64,000 nt of DNA from Pristionchus mayeri (taxonomy: Eukaryota; Nematoda; Chromadorea; Rhabditida; Neodiplogasteridae). Below, piece by piece: positions 12,198 to 23,781 of this stretch. The stretch lies in assembly GCA_036245805.1 (NCBI GenBank), contig BTRK01000003.1:35853215-35917214 (forward strand). The letters are read 5' to 3'. The notes beneath the pieces were generated by a model, which was given only the letters and a program-made list of their open reading frames with translations, searched no databases and was not told where the DNA came from. The translations under genes and the position numbers were made by a program. How positions within the stretch are numbered: the first letter of the stretch is position 1; every line of letters begins with the position of its first letter.

Positions 12198-13534
12198 CAG
12201 CGCTCATAAGTCATGGGACACTTTTTGCTTTTATTGTAAGTTTTTGCCCAGGAAAGGCATCATTCTGGCAATAAGGAAGGATGTACCAAATCCATTGGAG
12301 ATTATGCTCATCATATTGGGGTATGACGCAATAGCCTAGTTATTGCGTAGTGATGACGCAATCGAAGTGTACTTTTTCAAAACGAGATTATTCTTATATG
12401 GATTTTTCCCAGCTCGCCAAACTTTCTGAGGTTGGAGTCATGCGCTAGGCCTACACAGAAAATTTTTTTTAGGTAGCTGCGCGACCGCACACTTGCTGCA
12501 ACCTTGCTGCAAAATCGAGGTCGAAAATTCAGATCTCCGCTCCTAGTAAAGCTAGAGACGGGTTCAAGGCATCAAAATTATCCTCATCATGAGTCCAGAT
12601 GATTCTGACAATATGAACACAATATCTCATAATTTGCCCTCAGGGCATTAAAAATCGATTTTTTGGATGACCATTTTTTGGACATCCATAACTTTGTGGG
12701 AAATGTGGGTAAACATCTGCTTTTCCAGGAATGTTCAAAATGTATTGAAGATGTGATTTCCATATTTTTAGAGTGATTGGATGTCTTTCCTGCCCGCGGC
12801 GTGCGTTTTTCCGAGGTATACTAGGGTCCGGAAACACCATGTTTACGCAGTCTCGTCGTCTGCACTCTCTCGCCCAAGGTGTTTCAGGGGGTGAACAAGG
12901 TGTTTCCGGACCCTAGTATACCTCGGAAAAACGCACGCTGTGGGCAGGAAAGATCTCCAATCGCTCTAAAAAGTTGGGAATCAGATGTTCAATACATTTT
13001 GAACATTCCTATTTAAAAATCAGATTTTTACCCACATTTCCCACAAAGTTATGGATGTCCAAATAATGGTCCTGCAAAAAAGTGATTTTTTCATGCCCTG
13101 AGGGAAAATTTCGAGATATTGCTTTCTCATTCTCAGATTCATATTTTCTCATGATGTTGATCATTTTGATGCTTTGAACGAATGTCTAGCTCATCTAGAA
13201 GCCGAGTTCTGAATTTGCGACCCCATTTTTGCAGCAAGGCTGCAGCAAACAGCAACTTCAAAAATTTTTTCTAGGTAGTCCTCAGCCATATCTCCAACCT
13301 CAAAAAGTTTGGCGAGTAGGAAAAAATCCATGTAAGAATAATGCCGTTTTGAAAAAGTACACTTTGATTGCGTCATCACTACGCAATAACTAGGCTATTG
13401 CGTCATACCCCAATATCATGAGCATAATCTCCAATGGATTTGGTACATCGTTCCTTATTGCCAGAATGATGCCTTTCCTGGGCAAACACTTACAATAAAA
13501 GCAAAAAGTGTCCCATGACTTATGAGCGCTACTG
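12198..13534. mobile_element. Tc1/mariner-like palindromic MITE in element P
   Basis: The 1.34 kb element starts CAGCGCTCATAAGTCATGGG and ends with the inverted equivalent. It is bounded by TA on both sides (12196-12197 and 13535-13536), the hallmark of Tc1/mariner integration. The arms are complementary to a centre near 12.87 kb, where CCTAGTATACCTCGGAAAAA and its complement face each other. No transposase frame is present. A related, truncated copy begins with CAGTCGCGCC at 62734. Confidence 0.85.
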
Positions 13535-13620
13535 TACCTATTAGCGAAGTTAAAAGGAATTCGATTTTTCAGCCAGTGCGAAGTCATTGAAGAAATATGT
13601 CGATTTTCTCAGAAAGTGTG

Positions 13621-13962
13621 TTGTATATGTTGGGAGCTAGCAGTGATGCAGGAATTGCGCATGATTCTTGTATGTTATAAGAAAACTATGCAATCTGGAT
13701 TCTAGATTATGAACAAGTATACAGCTACTCACATGATACATTCAATCGACAGTAACAGTCTGAACGTCGGAAAAAATGCTTCATCCTTGTAATTTAAAAA
13801 TTGGTTTCTTTATTAAAAAAACGCGTGAGAAACTTGAGAAACGTATTGGAAGTGCAATTCAAGCTCACAAATAATATATCCCTGACGCACAGATCCACCG
13901 GGTTGCGATCACTATTCAAGTTGAGGGAAATTCAATTTTCTTTCTCCTCTCCTATGAGTGCA
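13621..13962. other. No gene recognised
   Basis: About 340 bp between two inverted-repeat elements with no recognisable feature. Confidence 0.5.
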
Positions 13963-14511
13963 ACAGGTACTACCCCGATTTGTAAAATTTATCTTGTAAA
14001 TTTCATTTTGTAAGCGAATTTTTCGTAAAAACAAAATTTAGAAAAAATATATGGAAATTTACTTTTTGGAAAAACAATTGTGGAAAAGCATAAATTGGAA
14101 AAAAATTTTTGGAAAGACCCATTTTGGAAATTTTTCCACTGGTTACGGTACTTTTCGCTGCATCGGGAATTAAATTTAAACATTGCTTTTGCATTATTTT
14201 GTATATTTTATTTCTTTAATTATTAGTATTGTTAATTACAAAAATAATATAATAAAGGAGAATAATACTATGTTTCGAATTTGCTGATAAATGACGAAAA
14301 TGCTCCATAGGATACGGTAGTTTTCCGCTCGGCTACAGTGCTACCGGTCATGGAAAAATTTCCAAAACGTGCATTTCCAAAATGGAAATTCTGAAATTTA
14401 TTTTCCATTTCTTGCCTTTCCAAAAAATGAATTTCTATAATTATTTTTCTAAATATATTTTTCCAAATTTGCATTTACAAAATGAAATTTACATTTCGGG
14501 GTAATACCGTG
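13963..14511. repeat. ~0.55 kb inverted-repeat element
   Basis: Left end GTGCAACAGGTACTACCCCG mirrors right end CGGGGTAATACCGTGCAAC. The arms are AT-rich and contain many short WTTTGGAAA-like units on one side with complementary units on the other. No coding capacity; a MITE-like element. Confidence 0.7.
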
Positions 14512-15218
14512 CAACACATCATAGTTATTGACGGAATTAAGCTAGTTCGACAGATTAACACTATAATTTATCTAGTCCCCACCTGCTTGACTAATTAAAG
14601 ACAGCGAGTCACTGCATATCACCAAGCTAGTCTTGCGAGATAACCTATCATGTGTTGATAACGAGGCAGTTTCACATTTTTCTATTTCTTTGTCTACATC
14701 ACGGGTCTCCTGTAAAAACGTAGGAACGCTGAACACTAGAAATATTTTGAGTCATCGATTTTTACTAAACTTGGTTTATGGACATCATTTGATGTTAGAA
14801 GAAGGGCTGTCCACTTGGTTTGCTTAGAGGAAGTTGTAGAACTTTTTGAGAGCTATAGATTGCTTTTTTGAGTGCTCTATTGAACCACGTTGATGCGAAC
14901 CGAAATACGAAAAAAAATAACCAAGTCCGGAAACGTCTGTAATGCCCCATAGTAAATCAATAGTGAGGGGACATAAATATGAAAAATGGTCAACATAGAC
15001 TCCCCCTAATTTTGAATGGAGATTCCATATCAAGAATAAAAACGATTGCGTTTTAAGTATACCAGAAAATCGATATTCTCACCAAACTAATATGAGTCAA
15101 ATTAAAATTATTGATATTATGACATGATTCAATTGGATGGAGTTGATTAGAAAAATTGTTCAGGAGCAACTATGTCAGTTATTGAGAACGATCGATGAAA
15201 TGAGAGAAGGTTGAAACA
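14512..15218. other. No gene recognised
   Basis: AT-rich sequence with only short open frames. Nothing in it joins in phase to the candidate exons that begin at about 15.2 kb. Confidence 0.45.
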
Positions 15219-15771
15219 CTCGATCATCTGCTCCAATTTCCATCATGAAAAGTGGTTTTGCAGCAGCTGCTGCAGACTTCGGTATGCCGTGGACGGAGAA
15301 GGACTGTGCAGGTTCTGTATAGGTACGGTAGAAGAGACTTATGGATTATTATTATTTTTAATTATTTGTGTAAGGAGAAGGAATCTTCAGGAATCAGTTC
15401 GAGTTATTCAGTCGGATGATAATACCACCTGCAAACCCACATCTCACAGGCAGAATTTCAAAATCCCCCCCCCCCCCCCTCTTGTCTACTTTCAAGTTCT
15501 TTTGTATAATTTATTGTGGAAGACAATGAATATTTCTCCTACTGGTACAGCGTCACAATCCAGCAGCTGCAGCCACCAACGAATTGGAACGAAGGGTACG
15601 GTAGTCAATGGGTTAATGCAGTTCTGTAGATGATGAAGGGGTGACGTAATGATGACGCATTGATTGCAGCGGATACAACGGCTGCGCAATCTGCAGGCGA
15701 ATTTTCAAGAGTTTCCAGGGAATATCTTCGCCAACGCGGATTTCATCGAGAGAACCATACGAGATAACGGT
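15219..15771 (+). CDS. Unidentified gene fragment, about three candidate exons
   Basis: Three stretches look like exons. The first, to about 15326, has Cys/His spacing CSNFHHEKWFCSSCC then CRFC before a GTACGG donor. The second, about 15555-15598, reads RHNPAAAATNELER. The third, 15669-15770, follows a TTGCAG acceptor and reads RIQRLRNLQANFQEFPGNIF then ANADFIERTIRDN, ending at a GTGAGT donor. The Cys/His pattern suggests metal binding and slightly resembles a nuclear-receptor finger, but key spacing does not fit. No start, stop or later exon was found; the next 220 bp lead into a MITE. The second-to-third join is the best supported. Confidence 0.3.
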
Positions 15772-15990
15772 GAGTTTGGCGTTTCAAAGAATGGATGAGT
15801 ACATATCAGATTGGTCCACTTCAGTGTTCTCGTGTTATATGCCGAAGAAGAAACAACGTGTTGAATACTTCTAATCGTCGCTTGCATGTTGCTGAAATGG
15901 TTGACCTGAGAAATCGGATGGATGTCGTTGATTATTGAGGGGTTTTGGTCAGAATACTGCGATTTCTAAACCCTGCGTATAAAAATATAT

Positions 15991-16286
15991 TTAAAGAAGG
16001 GGTAACACGAATGGATTCTAGGGAGTCCTACCACGAAGATATTGCAGTCGCAATGGGAAACTGTAGCCAAATTACCCCAAGCACGAGGCGAAAATTATGT
16101 GGAGCAAGTGAAACATAAACGAACTAGCCACATCCCTGCGCTGTCAATGAACTTTCCGCGTATGTAAATAGCCTCAGAACTGTCTGTGAAACTTCGGATA
16201 GAGTGATTCATGATCGGGCTGCCGTCTTCTATTACATACACATGGTGGCTAATTGAACTATTTTTTCGTGTTACTCCTTCTTTCAA
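15991..16286. mobile_element. MITE R, copy 1
   Basis: TIRs TTAAAGAAGGGGTAACACGA and TCGTGTTACTCCTTCTTTCA bound a 296-bp unit. The same unit occurs inverted at 27130-27424, with matching interior blocks such as the CACTCGCT/ACATAAACG region. It is non-autonomous with no open frame. The TTAA-like ends hint at a piggyBac-type target preference, but this is inference. Confidence 0.8.
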
Positions 16287-16412
16287 CCTTTGTGTTCAGC
16301 TTCGCAGTACATAATGGTGCGTGTACGCGTCACCGCTACCCCGCGGAAAAAGGATGCCTCGCGTGAGGATACTTCCTGATAATGCGATAAAAGCTAATCA
16401 TTTACACAATTT

Positions 16413-16553
16413 ATTAGGTTGGTCATAAAGTTTTTGCCGATTTTGACCATGAAGCATTCTTGCTGCTCCCATCGTTCGTTGTTTTGCAATCGGCTCGAGT
16501 CTTTTAGTTATAGATAGGTACATTTATAGTCTCCTTAGCGCATGCTATCATAT
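16413..16553. mobile_element. Mariner-type end fragment
   Basis: TTAGGTTGGTCATAAAGTTT preceded by TTA resembles the 5' terminal repeat of mariner elements (compare 27629 and 51568). No facing terminal repeat is present nearby. Similarity ends where the large palindrome O starts. Confidence 0.45.
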
Positions 16554-16916
16554 CACACGTCTTCTGAGAGATCGCAGGTGGGGTTTGACAAAATGTTCTA
16601 CGTGGTCCAATCTCCACAACATTTTCAAGGATGATACATCTGAGGCCCGCTAACGTTTATGTAACATTTTGGAGCCAGGAATTGAAAAGTGCCTAAAAGC
16701 CGGCTCTGGAAATTTTGAAAATTCAAAAATTCATAAAATGCTTCAACGTTGAGTAAAAAGGTCGCTTAAAAAACAGAAAGAATCCACTCGATGTGTAGAA
16801 TAATTTTTCCGTTGACACTTTTAGTGTTGGTAAAACATGAAAATATGAAAAGTTGAAAAATCTTTTCATCATCAAAAATTGCATAAAAATGGCCGACGTG
16901 AAAATAAAAGCTATTA

Positions 16917-18058
16917 GTGTCCAGCTGATTTCGTCAGATACGGAATCTACGACCTTTTGTACCCCAGGAAAAATTCCAGGAAAATCGAAGATATAATATG
17001 TTTCCATTTCTGGCGTCAAACATGGCGAACCTCGTGTTTTCAAGCAAAATCGAAAATTGCATGATGTCATGTTTGACTAATTATCGTTCGTGGATATCTT
17101 TTCTTTCCGTTTTCAATGTTTTCTGACCTATTCGTTCCGACTCCCATTGAAAAATCCGAAGATTTCAATACTTCATAAAATCATGAAATCTGGGTAGTGG
17201 ACAAAACGGCAATGGACAAAACGGCAACAATTCGTCGTTCGCTTGATATTTAAGGTAGCGACTTGTTTGTTGCTTCATTGTTACCAGTGTGTGCTTTCCT
17301 ACATTTACATATGCAAATCCCGTTACCAGGCGATCTTGAGTTTCACTCCATATCTATGTATATCTATGTTATCTATGTTCTATGTTCATATCTATGTTCA
17401 TGGTCCAAAATTTGAAATTTGAGTGGAAAATCAAGGTTAGGTATTCATAAAATGCCGTAACCAATTGATCTACATGTTAATGGTTTAGGATAGTTTCTGA
17501 AGTACTGGCTTATCGATTGGTTATATCATTTGGCAAATATTTAACCATGAAATTCCACTCAAATTGTCAATTTTGGACCATGAACCCCTATACATAGATA
17601 TGGAGTGAAACTCAAGTTCATCTGGTAACGGGATTTGCATATGCAAATGTAGGGGAGCACACACTGGTAACAATGAAACACCTCTCAAGTCGCTACCTTG
17701 AATCGTAAGCGAACGGCGAATTGTTGCTGTTTTGTCCATTGCCGTTTTGTCCACTACCCTGAAATCTGAGAAATTTCGTGAAAAAATGTGATTTTGTGAA
17801 GTATAGAAATCTTCGGATTTTTCAATGGGAATCGGAATGAATAGGCCAGAAAACGTTGAAAACGGAAAGACACGATATCCACGAGCGATAATTACTCAAA
17901 TATGACATCAGACAATTTTCGATTTTGCTTGAAAACACGAGGTTCTCCATGTTTGAGGCCAAAAATGGAAACATATTATATCTTCGATTTTCCTGAAATT
18001 TTTTTCGCTGGGGTACAAAAGGTCGTAGATTCCGAATCTGACGAAATCAGCTGGACAC
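16917..18058. mobile_element. Palindromic element G inside O, TTA duplication
   Basis: Termini GTGTCCAGCTGATTTCGTCA and the exact inverse. TTA lies on both sides (16914-16916 and 18059-18061), and the uninterrupted right arm of O has a single copy at that point. The arms read toward 17.2 and 17.8 kb and are themselves interrupted by element M. No coding capacity. Confidence 0.85.
17193..17759. mobile_element. Palindromic element M inside G, 9-bp duplication
   Basis: Termini GGTAGTGGACAAAACGGCAA and its inverse. It is bounded by the 9-bp direct repeat TGAAATCTG (17184-17192 and 17760-17768). A 9-bp duplication is typical of Mutator-like (MULE) transposition. The arms include a TGGACAAAACGGCAA sequence repeated twice in tandem at the left tip. 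It has no open frame for a transposase. Confidence 0.8.
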
Positions 18059-18313
18059 TTATGAGAGACTTTTTGAGTCAGCGAACATATTTGTGAAGAC
18101 CCTTGGCAAAGTGCGAAATATCGAAATCGCCCATAACGTGCCTACATGTAGTACTCGACGAGCATAGCTCGGGTGCCCCATCCCGAGTGTTCTAGATCAC
18201 TCTCTGCGAAACGGGACACGTTTAAATCTTAACATTGAAATTTCGAATTTCGCCATTTCGAAACCAATTTGAATGGTTGATGTCTCAAAAAATTGCTATT
18301 CCATGGATTATAT

Positions 18314-20318
18314 GAGATACATCACGAGAGAAACACCTTCTCCGCGGCGGTAAACCGAAATTCAACCTATCTTGATATGAACATGATCTAAGGTATTTCA
18401 AATGATGCTTTTTCAAACTGCGTTGTCAGAATTTTGATAACTCTCGTCATCTTCGAGATTCAGAAGGCCAAACTTGGGACAGTCACTTTTTAGGGGTCAA
18501 ATCGAGCCCACTTAAACGATCATAAATCCGTTTAAAATGATGATAGAAACTCGTTCTTTGCTCAGAAAGAAAGCTGAATACATTCTCTACAACTTTAATG
18601 TTGAACATGTCATTCCATATGCACGTCCCAGTGCGGGGTGGTCGGGTCGACCAAAAATGACCGTATTCTGGAAATCGGAAAAACCCCCCTGAATAATCAT
18701 GTGCGATTGAGAGACACTATGTGTGACTAACTTGGCGCCAAATATTACCCAAATCGAAATATGTAAAAAAAACTTAAACTTTTTGTAAAAAAACTATTTA
18801 ACTTTTTGTCCGGCGACGTCTGAATGACCACCAGACCAAAACACCTCTCTGGCTCCAACTGACAGCTGTTGGCCTCAAATCGGTTGAAAATCATCCAAAA
18901 CAACATTTAGAATTGTTTCCGGCCTCAATACAGTACTTCCATAGGGCGAAAATTTCGACAAGACCTGAAAATTGAAAATCGATTTTCAGACCCTTCTCAA
19001 ATTGTGAACTTGGCCCATGTGCACTAAATCACTTTGAAATAACGTAGGAATGTCCCTCTACACTATTCAAACAAAGAGCGCACCTATAAATGCGAAATTT
19101 CATCTGATGGATCCTAGAAAAAGCGCTAAACTGTACCACAGGTAAACATTGTCAGTGGATCCCGGCTTGTAGAGTACGATGAGCTAAACATTTCATCTGT
19201 TGAAAGTGAGTCTCTATCTATTGGTTGAAGCGCGCTACAGTGTCTAGAAAAAGGGCAGAAATCGACTAGAATCCCCCGAGAGCGCGCGCTCTAACCGTCT
19301 GCCGCTCTCGCCGCCTGACCTCCCTCTCCCTCCCCTCCCTTTACCGCTCTCTCGCGCACCTCCATCGTCGTTTTCTGCCAACTTAGAGGCTACGTAGCGT
19401 GCTTCAACGAAAAGATAGAGACTCACTTTCAACAGACGAAATGTTTAGCACATCGTACTGTACATTTCAAGCCACAAACCGCGACCCACTGACAAAGTTG
19501 ACCTGTAGTACGGTTTTGCGCGTTTTCTGGGATCCATCAGATGAAATTTCGCATTTATAGGTGCGCCCTTTGTTTGAATAGTGTAGAGGGACATTCCTAC
19601 GTTATTTCAAAGTGATTTAGCACATATGAGACAGTTCACAATTTGAGAAGGGTCTGAAAATCGATTTTCAATTTTCAGGTCCGGTCAAAATTTTCGCCCT
19701 ATGGAAGTACTGTATTGAGGCCGGAAACAATTCTAAATGTTGTTTTGGATGATCATGAACCGATTTGAGGCCAATAGCTGTCAGTTGGTGCAAAGGGGTG
19801 TTTTGGTCTGGTGGTCATTCATACGTCGCCGGACAAAAAGTTACGCCGTTTTTTTTACATCTTTCGATTTGGCTAATATTTGGCGCCAAGTTAGTCACAC
19901 ATAGTGTCTCTCAATCGCACATGATTATTCAGGGGGGTTTTTCCGATTTCCATAATCCGGTAATTTTTGGTCGACCCGACCACCCCGCACTGGGACGTGC
20001 ACACGGAATGACATGTTCAATATAAAAGTTGTAGAGAATGTTTTCAGCTTTCTTTCTGAGCAAAGAAAGAGTTTCTATCATCATTTTAAACGGATTCATG
20101 ATCGTTTAAGTGGGCTCGATTTGACCCCTAAAAAGTGAGTGTCCCAAGTTTGGCCTTCTGAATCTCGAAGGTGACGACAGTTATCAAAATTCTGACAACG
20201 CAGTTTGAAAGAGCATCATTTGAAATACCTTAGGTTCTGTTTATATCAGGATTGCATGACGTTCTGTTTTACCGCCACGAACCCCCCTCAAATGGGTGAT
20301 TTTCTCCTGATTCCTCTC
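18314..20318. mobile_element. Palindromic element E, copy 1 (inside O)
   Basis: About 2.0 kb, with termini GAGATACATCACGAGAG and CTCTCAGG-type inverse, flanked by ATAT on both sides (18310-18313 and 20319-20322). The interior is self-complementary to a centre near 19.32 kb and holds a CT/GA-rich block (CGCTCTCTCGCGC near 19.35 kb). The same family is complete at 47746-49740 and partial at 44938 and 54464. Non-coding. Confidence 0.85.
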
Positions 20319-21715
20319 ATATGCAACAAATTCTAGAATGATTGGGCATCAACTCGTGAGGAAACATCGAAAAACATTTATTTTTTATTTTTATTTTTTT
20401 TCGGATAGGTTGGTAGCCAAAATTTTTTATTGATTCATTATCTCGAGCTTTATGCGTACTATTAGTAGAAAAATTTTGAAAAAAATAAAAAATACGGTTT
20501 TTGAGATATTGAAATATAATCATTTCGTGATCACGTCAAACTACCGTGCACGAGTGATGAGAGAGTGTGCAGAATGAAGAGACGATTACACGAATTTAGT
20601 TCACGATTTTCAGGGTACGGTATAAGGATTACTGTATGTTGCATAAATTCATGCCAGCCTGTCCGGCGTCTATTGTGCCACTATGGCTTGATTGGTACAC
20701 ATTGGTGTTTCTACAATATTAGTGTTTCTACAATATTCAGTAGTTCAGACTACGGTAGCCGACAAATGATAACTGACACAGTCTGTATGATGTGCCTCAT
20801 GTAACCTTAGGAAAATCCAGCATCACCCTCCACCTCAATGCGATTCGTGTCATCGTCTCTTCATTCTGCACACTCTCTCATCACTCGAGTACGGTAGTTT
20901 GACGTGATCACGAAATGATTATATTTATATCTCAAAAACCGTATTTTTAAATTTTTTTTCAAAATTTTTCTACTAAAGTATGCATAAAGCTCGAGATAAT
21001 GAATCAATAAAAATGGTGGCTACCAACCCATCTGAAAAAAATAAATAAAATGTTTTCGATGTTTCTTCACGAGTTGATGCCCAATCATTCTAGAATTTGT
21101 TGCATATAATCCATGGAATATTAGCAATTTTTTGAGACATCAACCATTCAAATCGGTTTCGAAATGGCGAAATTCGAAATTTCACTTTTAAGATTTAAAT
21201 GTATCCCATTTCGCAGAGAGTGATCTAGAACACTCGGGATGGGGCACCCGAGCTATGCTCGTCGAGTACTACATGTAGGCACATTATGAGCGATTTCGAT
21301 TTTTCGCACTTTGCCATGCACATACTCACTGACACAAAAAGTCTCTCTTATAGCTTTTTTTCACGACTGCCATTTTTATTGATGATGAAAAAACGACTTT
21401 TTCAACTTTTCATATTTTCATGTTTTACCCACACAAAAAAGTGTCAACATAAATCTTATTCTACACGTCGAGTGGATTCTTTCTGTTTTTTCAACGACCT
21501 TTTTACTCAACTTTGAAGCATTTTATGAATTTTTGAATTTTCAAAATTTCCAGAGCCGGCTTTTAGGCACTTTTCAATTCCCGGCTCCAAAATGTTACAT
21601 GAACGTTAGTGGGCATCAGATGTATCATCCTTGAAAATTTTGTGGAGATTGGATCACGTTGAACATTTTGTCAAACAGGGGGCTAAGGTTCATGTAATCT
21701 CTCAGAAGACGTGTG

Positions 21716-23489
21716 CTAAATGATGTCCAAAAACAAAGTTTAGTAAAAATCGATGAGATGAAAATATTTCCTAGTAGCAAAAGCTGCCAGTTTTCCTACA
21801 CTTTTACCCGTGATATATTCCTTCGGGTGGCTATCGGGATGCTTGGTCGACGTGTGGCTAACTATGTCCTTCCTGAACAGGTCCCCGGAGTATTCCTTAC
21901 ATTTCAAGTTTTCACTTTCTCTATCGGAGAGGTGCTGCAGAGGAGAGCATACCCTGCATGAGTAGGACAGCTGCAAGCGATTTGCCACTTATTTTCAAGA
22001 GATTAAATGTCATCAGCGTCAAGCTCAATTCTTCTTCTACTTTTTCCAATATCGTGTGTGTGGCTGCAGATTTGTAGTTGCAGCATGCAGCCAATGTAGT
22101 CCGCGAGTGAAGTTGTGTGCACACTGAACACATTGGAGTATTATCAAATAATGTTGCACTCCCGCTAATCAGGCTAATTGAGGTACGTATTCAGTTTGCA
22201 TGTAGGTATGTAGCAAATTCCATTACTACTTCGCATAATGCTTCTCTTACAAAGTATTTCTTTGTGATGTACGAGTTGAGCGATGGTACCATTGGCCACA
22301 TGCATGCGGAATTAAACATAGACACCACACATAACCCGAGTGCACCTGGCTGAACCGAAATTTGACCAATCGGTATAAATATAAGATAAAACATACACCT
22401 TGGGCTTAAAATCAACACACAAATAAAATAAAATGCAATGTTTCAGCATTGTTTTCTCAATATTATATCACCTTTAGCAGTATAAAAACACAGAACGCGT
22501 GAAATGGAGAGTTTTCTCATTCCCAACTTTCATGTGATTATGCCGATCGTCATATTCTTACCATATTAGTCTATATCCACGATCATATAGATGCACTTGA
22601 AGCCACCAATTTTCCTCTACATTTGTTAAAAAAACGCTTCGATTATATTCATGATTGCGAAGAATGAACGAACTTGACGAATTGTCGCTGCATGGTCAAC
22701 GTAAAGATTGGAAGTTTTCTCATGCCTCTATATTTTGAAGCCGACCAACAAAGAACGAATAAACGAACAACATGTGAGCCCCTTTCTCTCCCTTATTTAC
22801 CCTCCCCCCCACTATTTGCTCAATCCATCAATGATCACTCATTAAAAAACGAGCATCGAATTATCATAATAACTTCGGGTCCAGTATTTTCTACCTTACG
22901 ACAAAACAAGCATCGAATTATCATAAAAACTTCATGTCCATTATTTTCTACCTTTCCATTTTCAAGAAAAAAATAACATGTCAAAAAAACAAAATTGCCC
23001 AGGCGAATGCAGGCTGTGCTCGATGCTCATACTAACGTGAGGTCGGTTCTAACCAATTAGTCCCCATTGTGAAGTCGGAAATAATGAAATAATAAAGATT
23101 TGCAAGATTGGTCACTCTATTTCTCAGAAATGTATCATGCATTTACCGAAAGTATCATAACATTTTCGCTATTAGTTCATACAACTGGTTCTGAACAATA
23201 TGATCTTTCTTTCTGCATCTAGTGCAACCCTGGTCTGCCAGACAAAATTTTAAGGTTTATAAGCTACGTAGAATGGCGACAAATTAAAATAACACACAAT
23301 TATTTACTGAGCTGTTTGTAGATGCTTGCTGCATGTGAAACGTTCATTGTAAAGCTATAAAAGTGTTAAAACAATTTGACCGTGTTTCATCCGGGATGTG
23401 CTAGACGGTTTATATTGTTCCTAACTAAACCCGCCGAAGTTTGCATCGATGAATACATATAATATTCACAGTCTAATCCACTTTAAGTT
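21716..23489. other. No gene recognised
   Basis: Open frames up to about 100 codons occur on both strands, but none has a recognisable motif or splice-phased partner. A direct repeat CATCGAATTATCATAA occurs at about 22854 and 22911. Otherwise I see nothing. Confidence 0.45.
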
Positions 23490-23781
23490 GAATTATCGAT
23501 TTCCGGGGTTAGATGGAATCTGATAGAAAAACTCGCCGGAGTAAAAAAAGTCTTAGAATTTGTCAAGGAATGCAGCGCCCATATCGCCGCAGTCATAGTA
23601 TCCGATATAAAAATTTTGAGGATAGCGTAGTCAATTTTTCAATATGCGCGCCCGCGACCGCTTGGATGCGGAATGAAAATTTGGCGATGCTCGTCGGTTT
23701 CCCTCGTGGAGGCCGACCTATTGGTGAAGTTAGTAGGAATTGAAATTAAGAGACATGTTGAATTTCTCTTATAATCTGTTA
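23490..23781. repeat. Element P, single-arm fragment (copy 4)
   Basis: Right-arm order of element P: ATCGATTTCCGG, GTTAGATGGAATCTGAT, GTCTTAGAATTTGTCAAGGA, the GC-rich CGCGCCCGCGACCG block, then CGTGGAGGCCGACC. The facing left arm is absent. Confidence 0.8.

Larger units (their letters stand above)
8213..13620. mobile_element. Element P copy 3, split by two later insertions
   Basis: The left arm runs from 8213 to about 8765. The right arm is in three pieces: about 8790-8990, 11906-12197 and 13535-13620. Removing the RTE LINE (flanked by a 12-bp duplication) and the Tc1/mariner-like palindrome (flanked by TA) restores a ~1.15 kb palindrome whose joins match the left arm base for base, for example CGAGTACTACC across the second insertion. 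This gives a clear relative age: P first, then the two insertions. Confidence 0.85.
16554..21715. mobile_element. Large palindrome O carrying nested insertions
   Basis: The ends CACACGTCTTCTGAGAGAT and its inverse enclose 5.16 kb. The left arm is 16554-16916 plus 18059-18313; the right arm is about 20.7-21715. Two elements interrupt the left arm, G (16917-18058, itself carrying M) and E1 (18314-20318). Excising them with their duplications gives a ~2 kb palindrome whose arms match, for example GCAATTTTTTGAGACATCAA at 21.13 kb against its complement at 18.28 kb. The central ~250 bp (20.59-20.84 kb) is not self-complementary. No transposase is encoded. Confidence 0.85.

Noticed and set aside
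15219..15326. Nuclear hormone receptor DNA-binding domain
   Set aside because: Cysteine spacing and the P-box region do not match; only a general Cys/His cluster is present.
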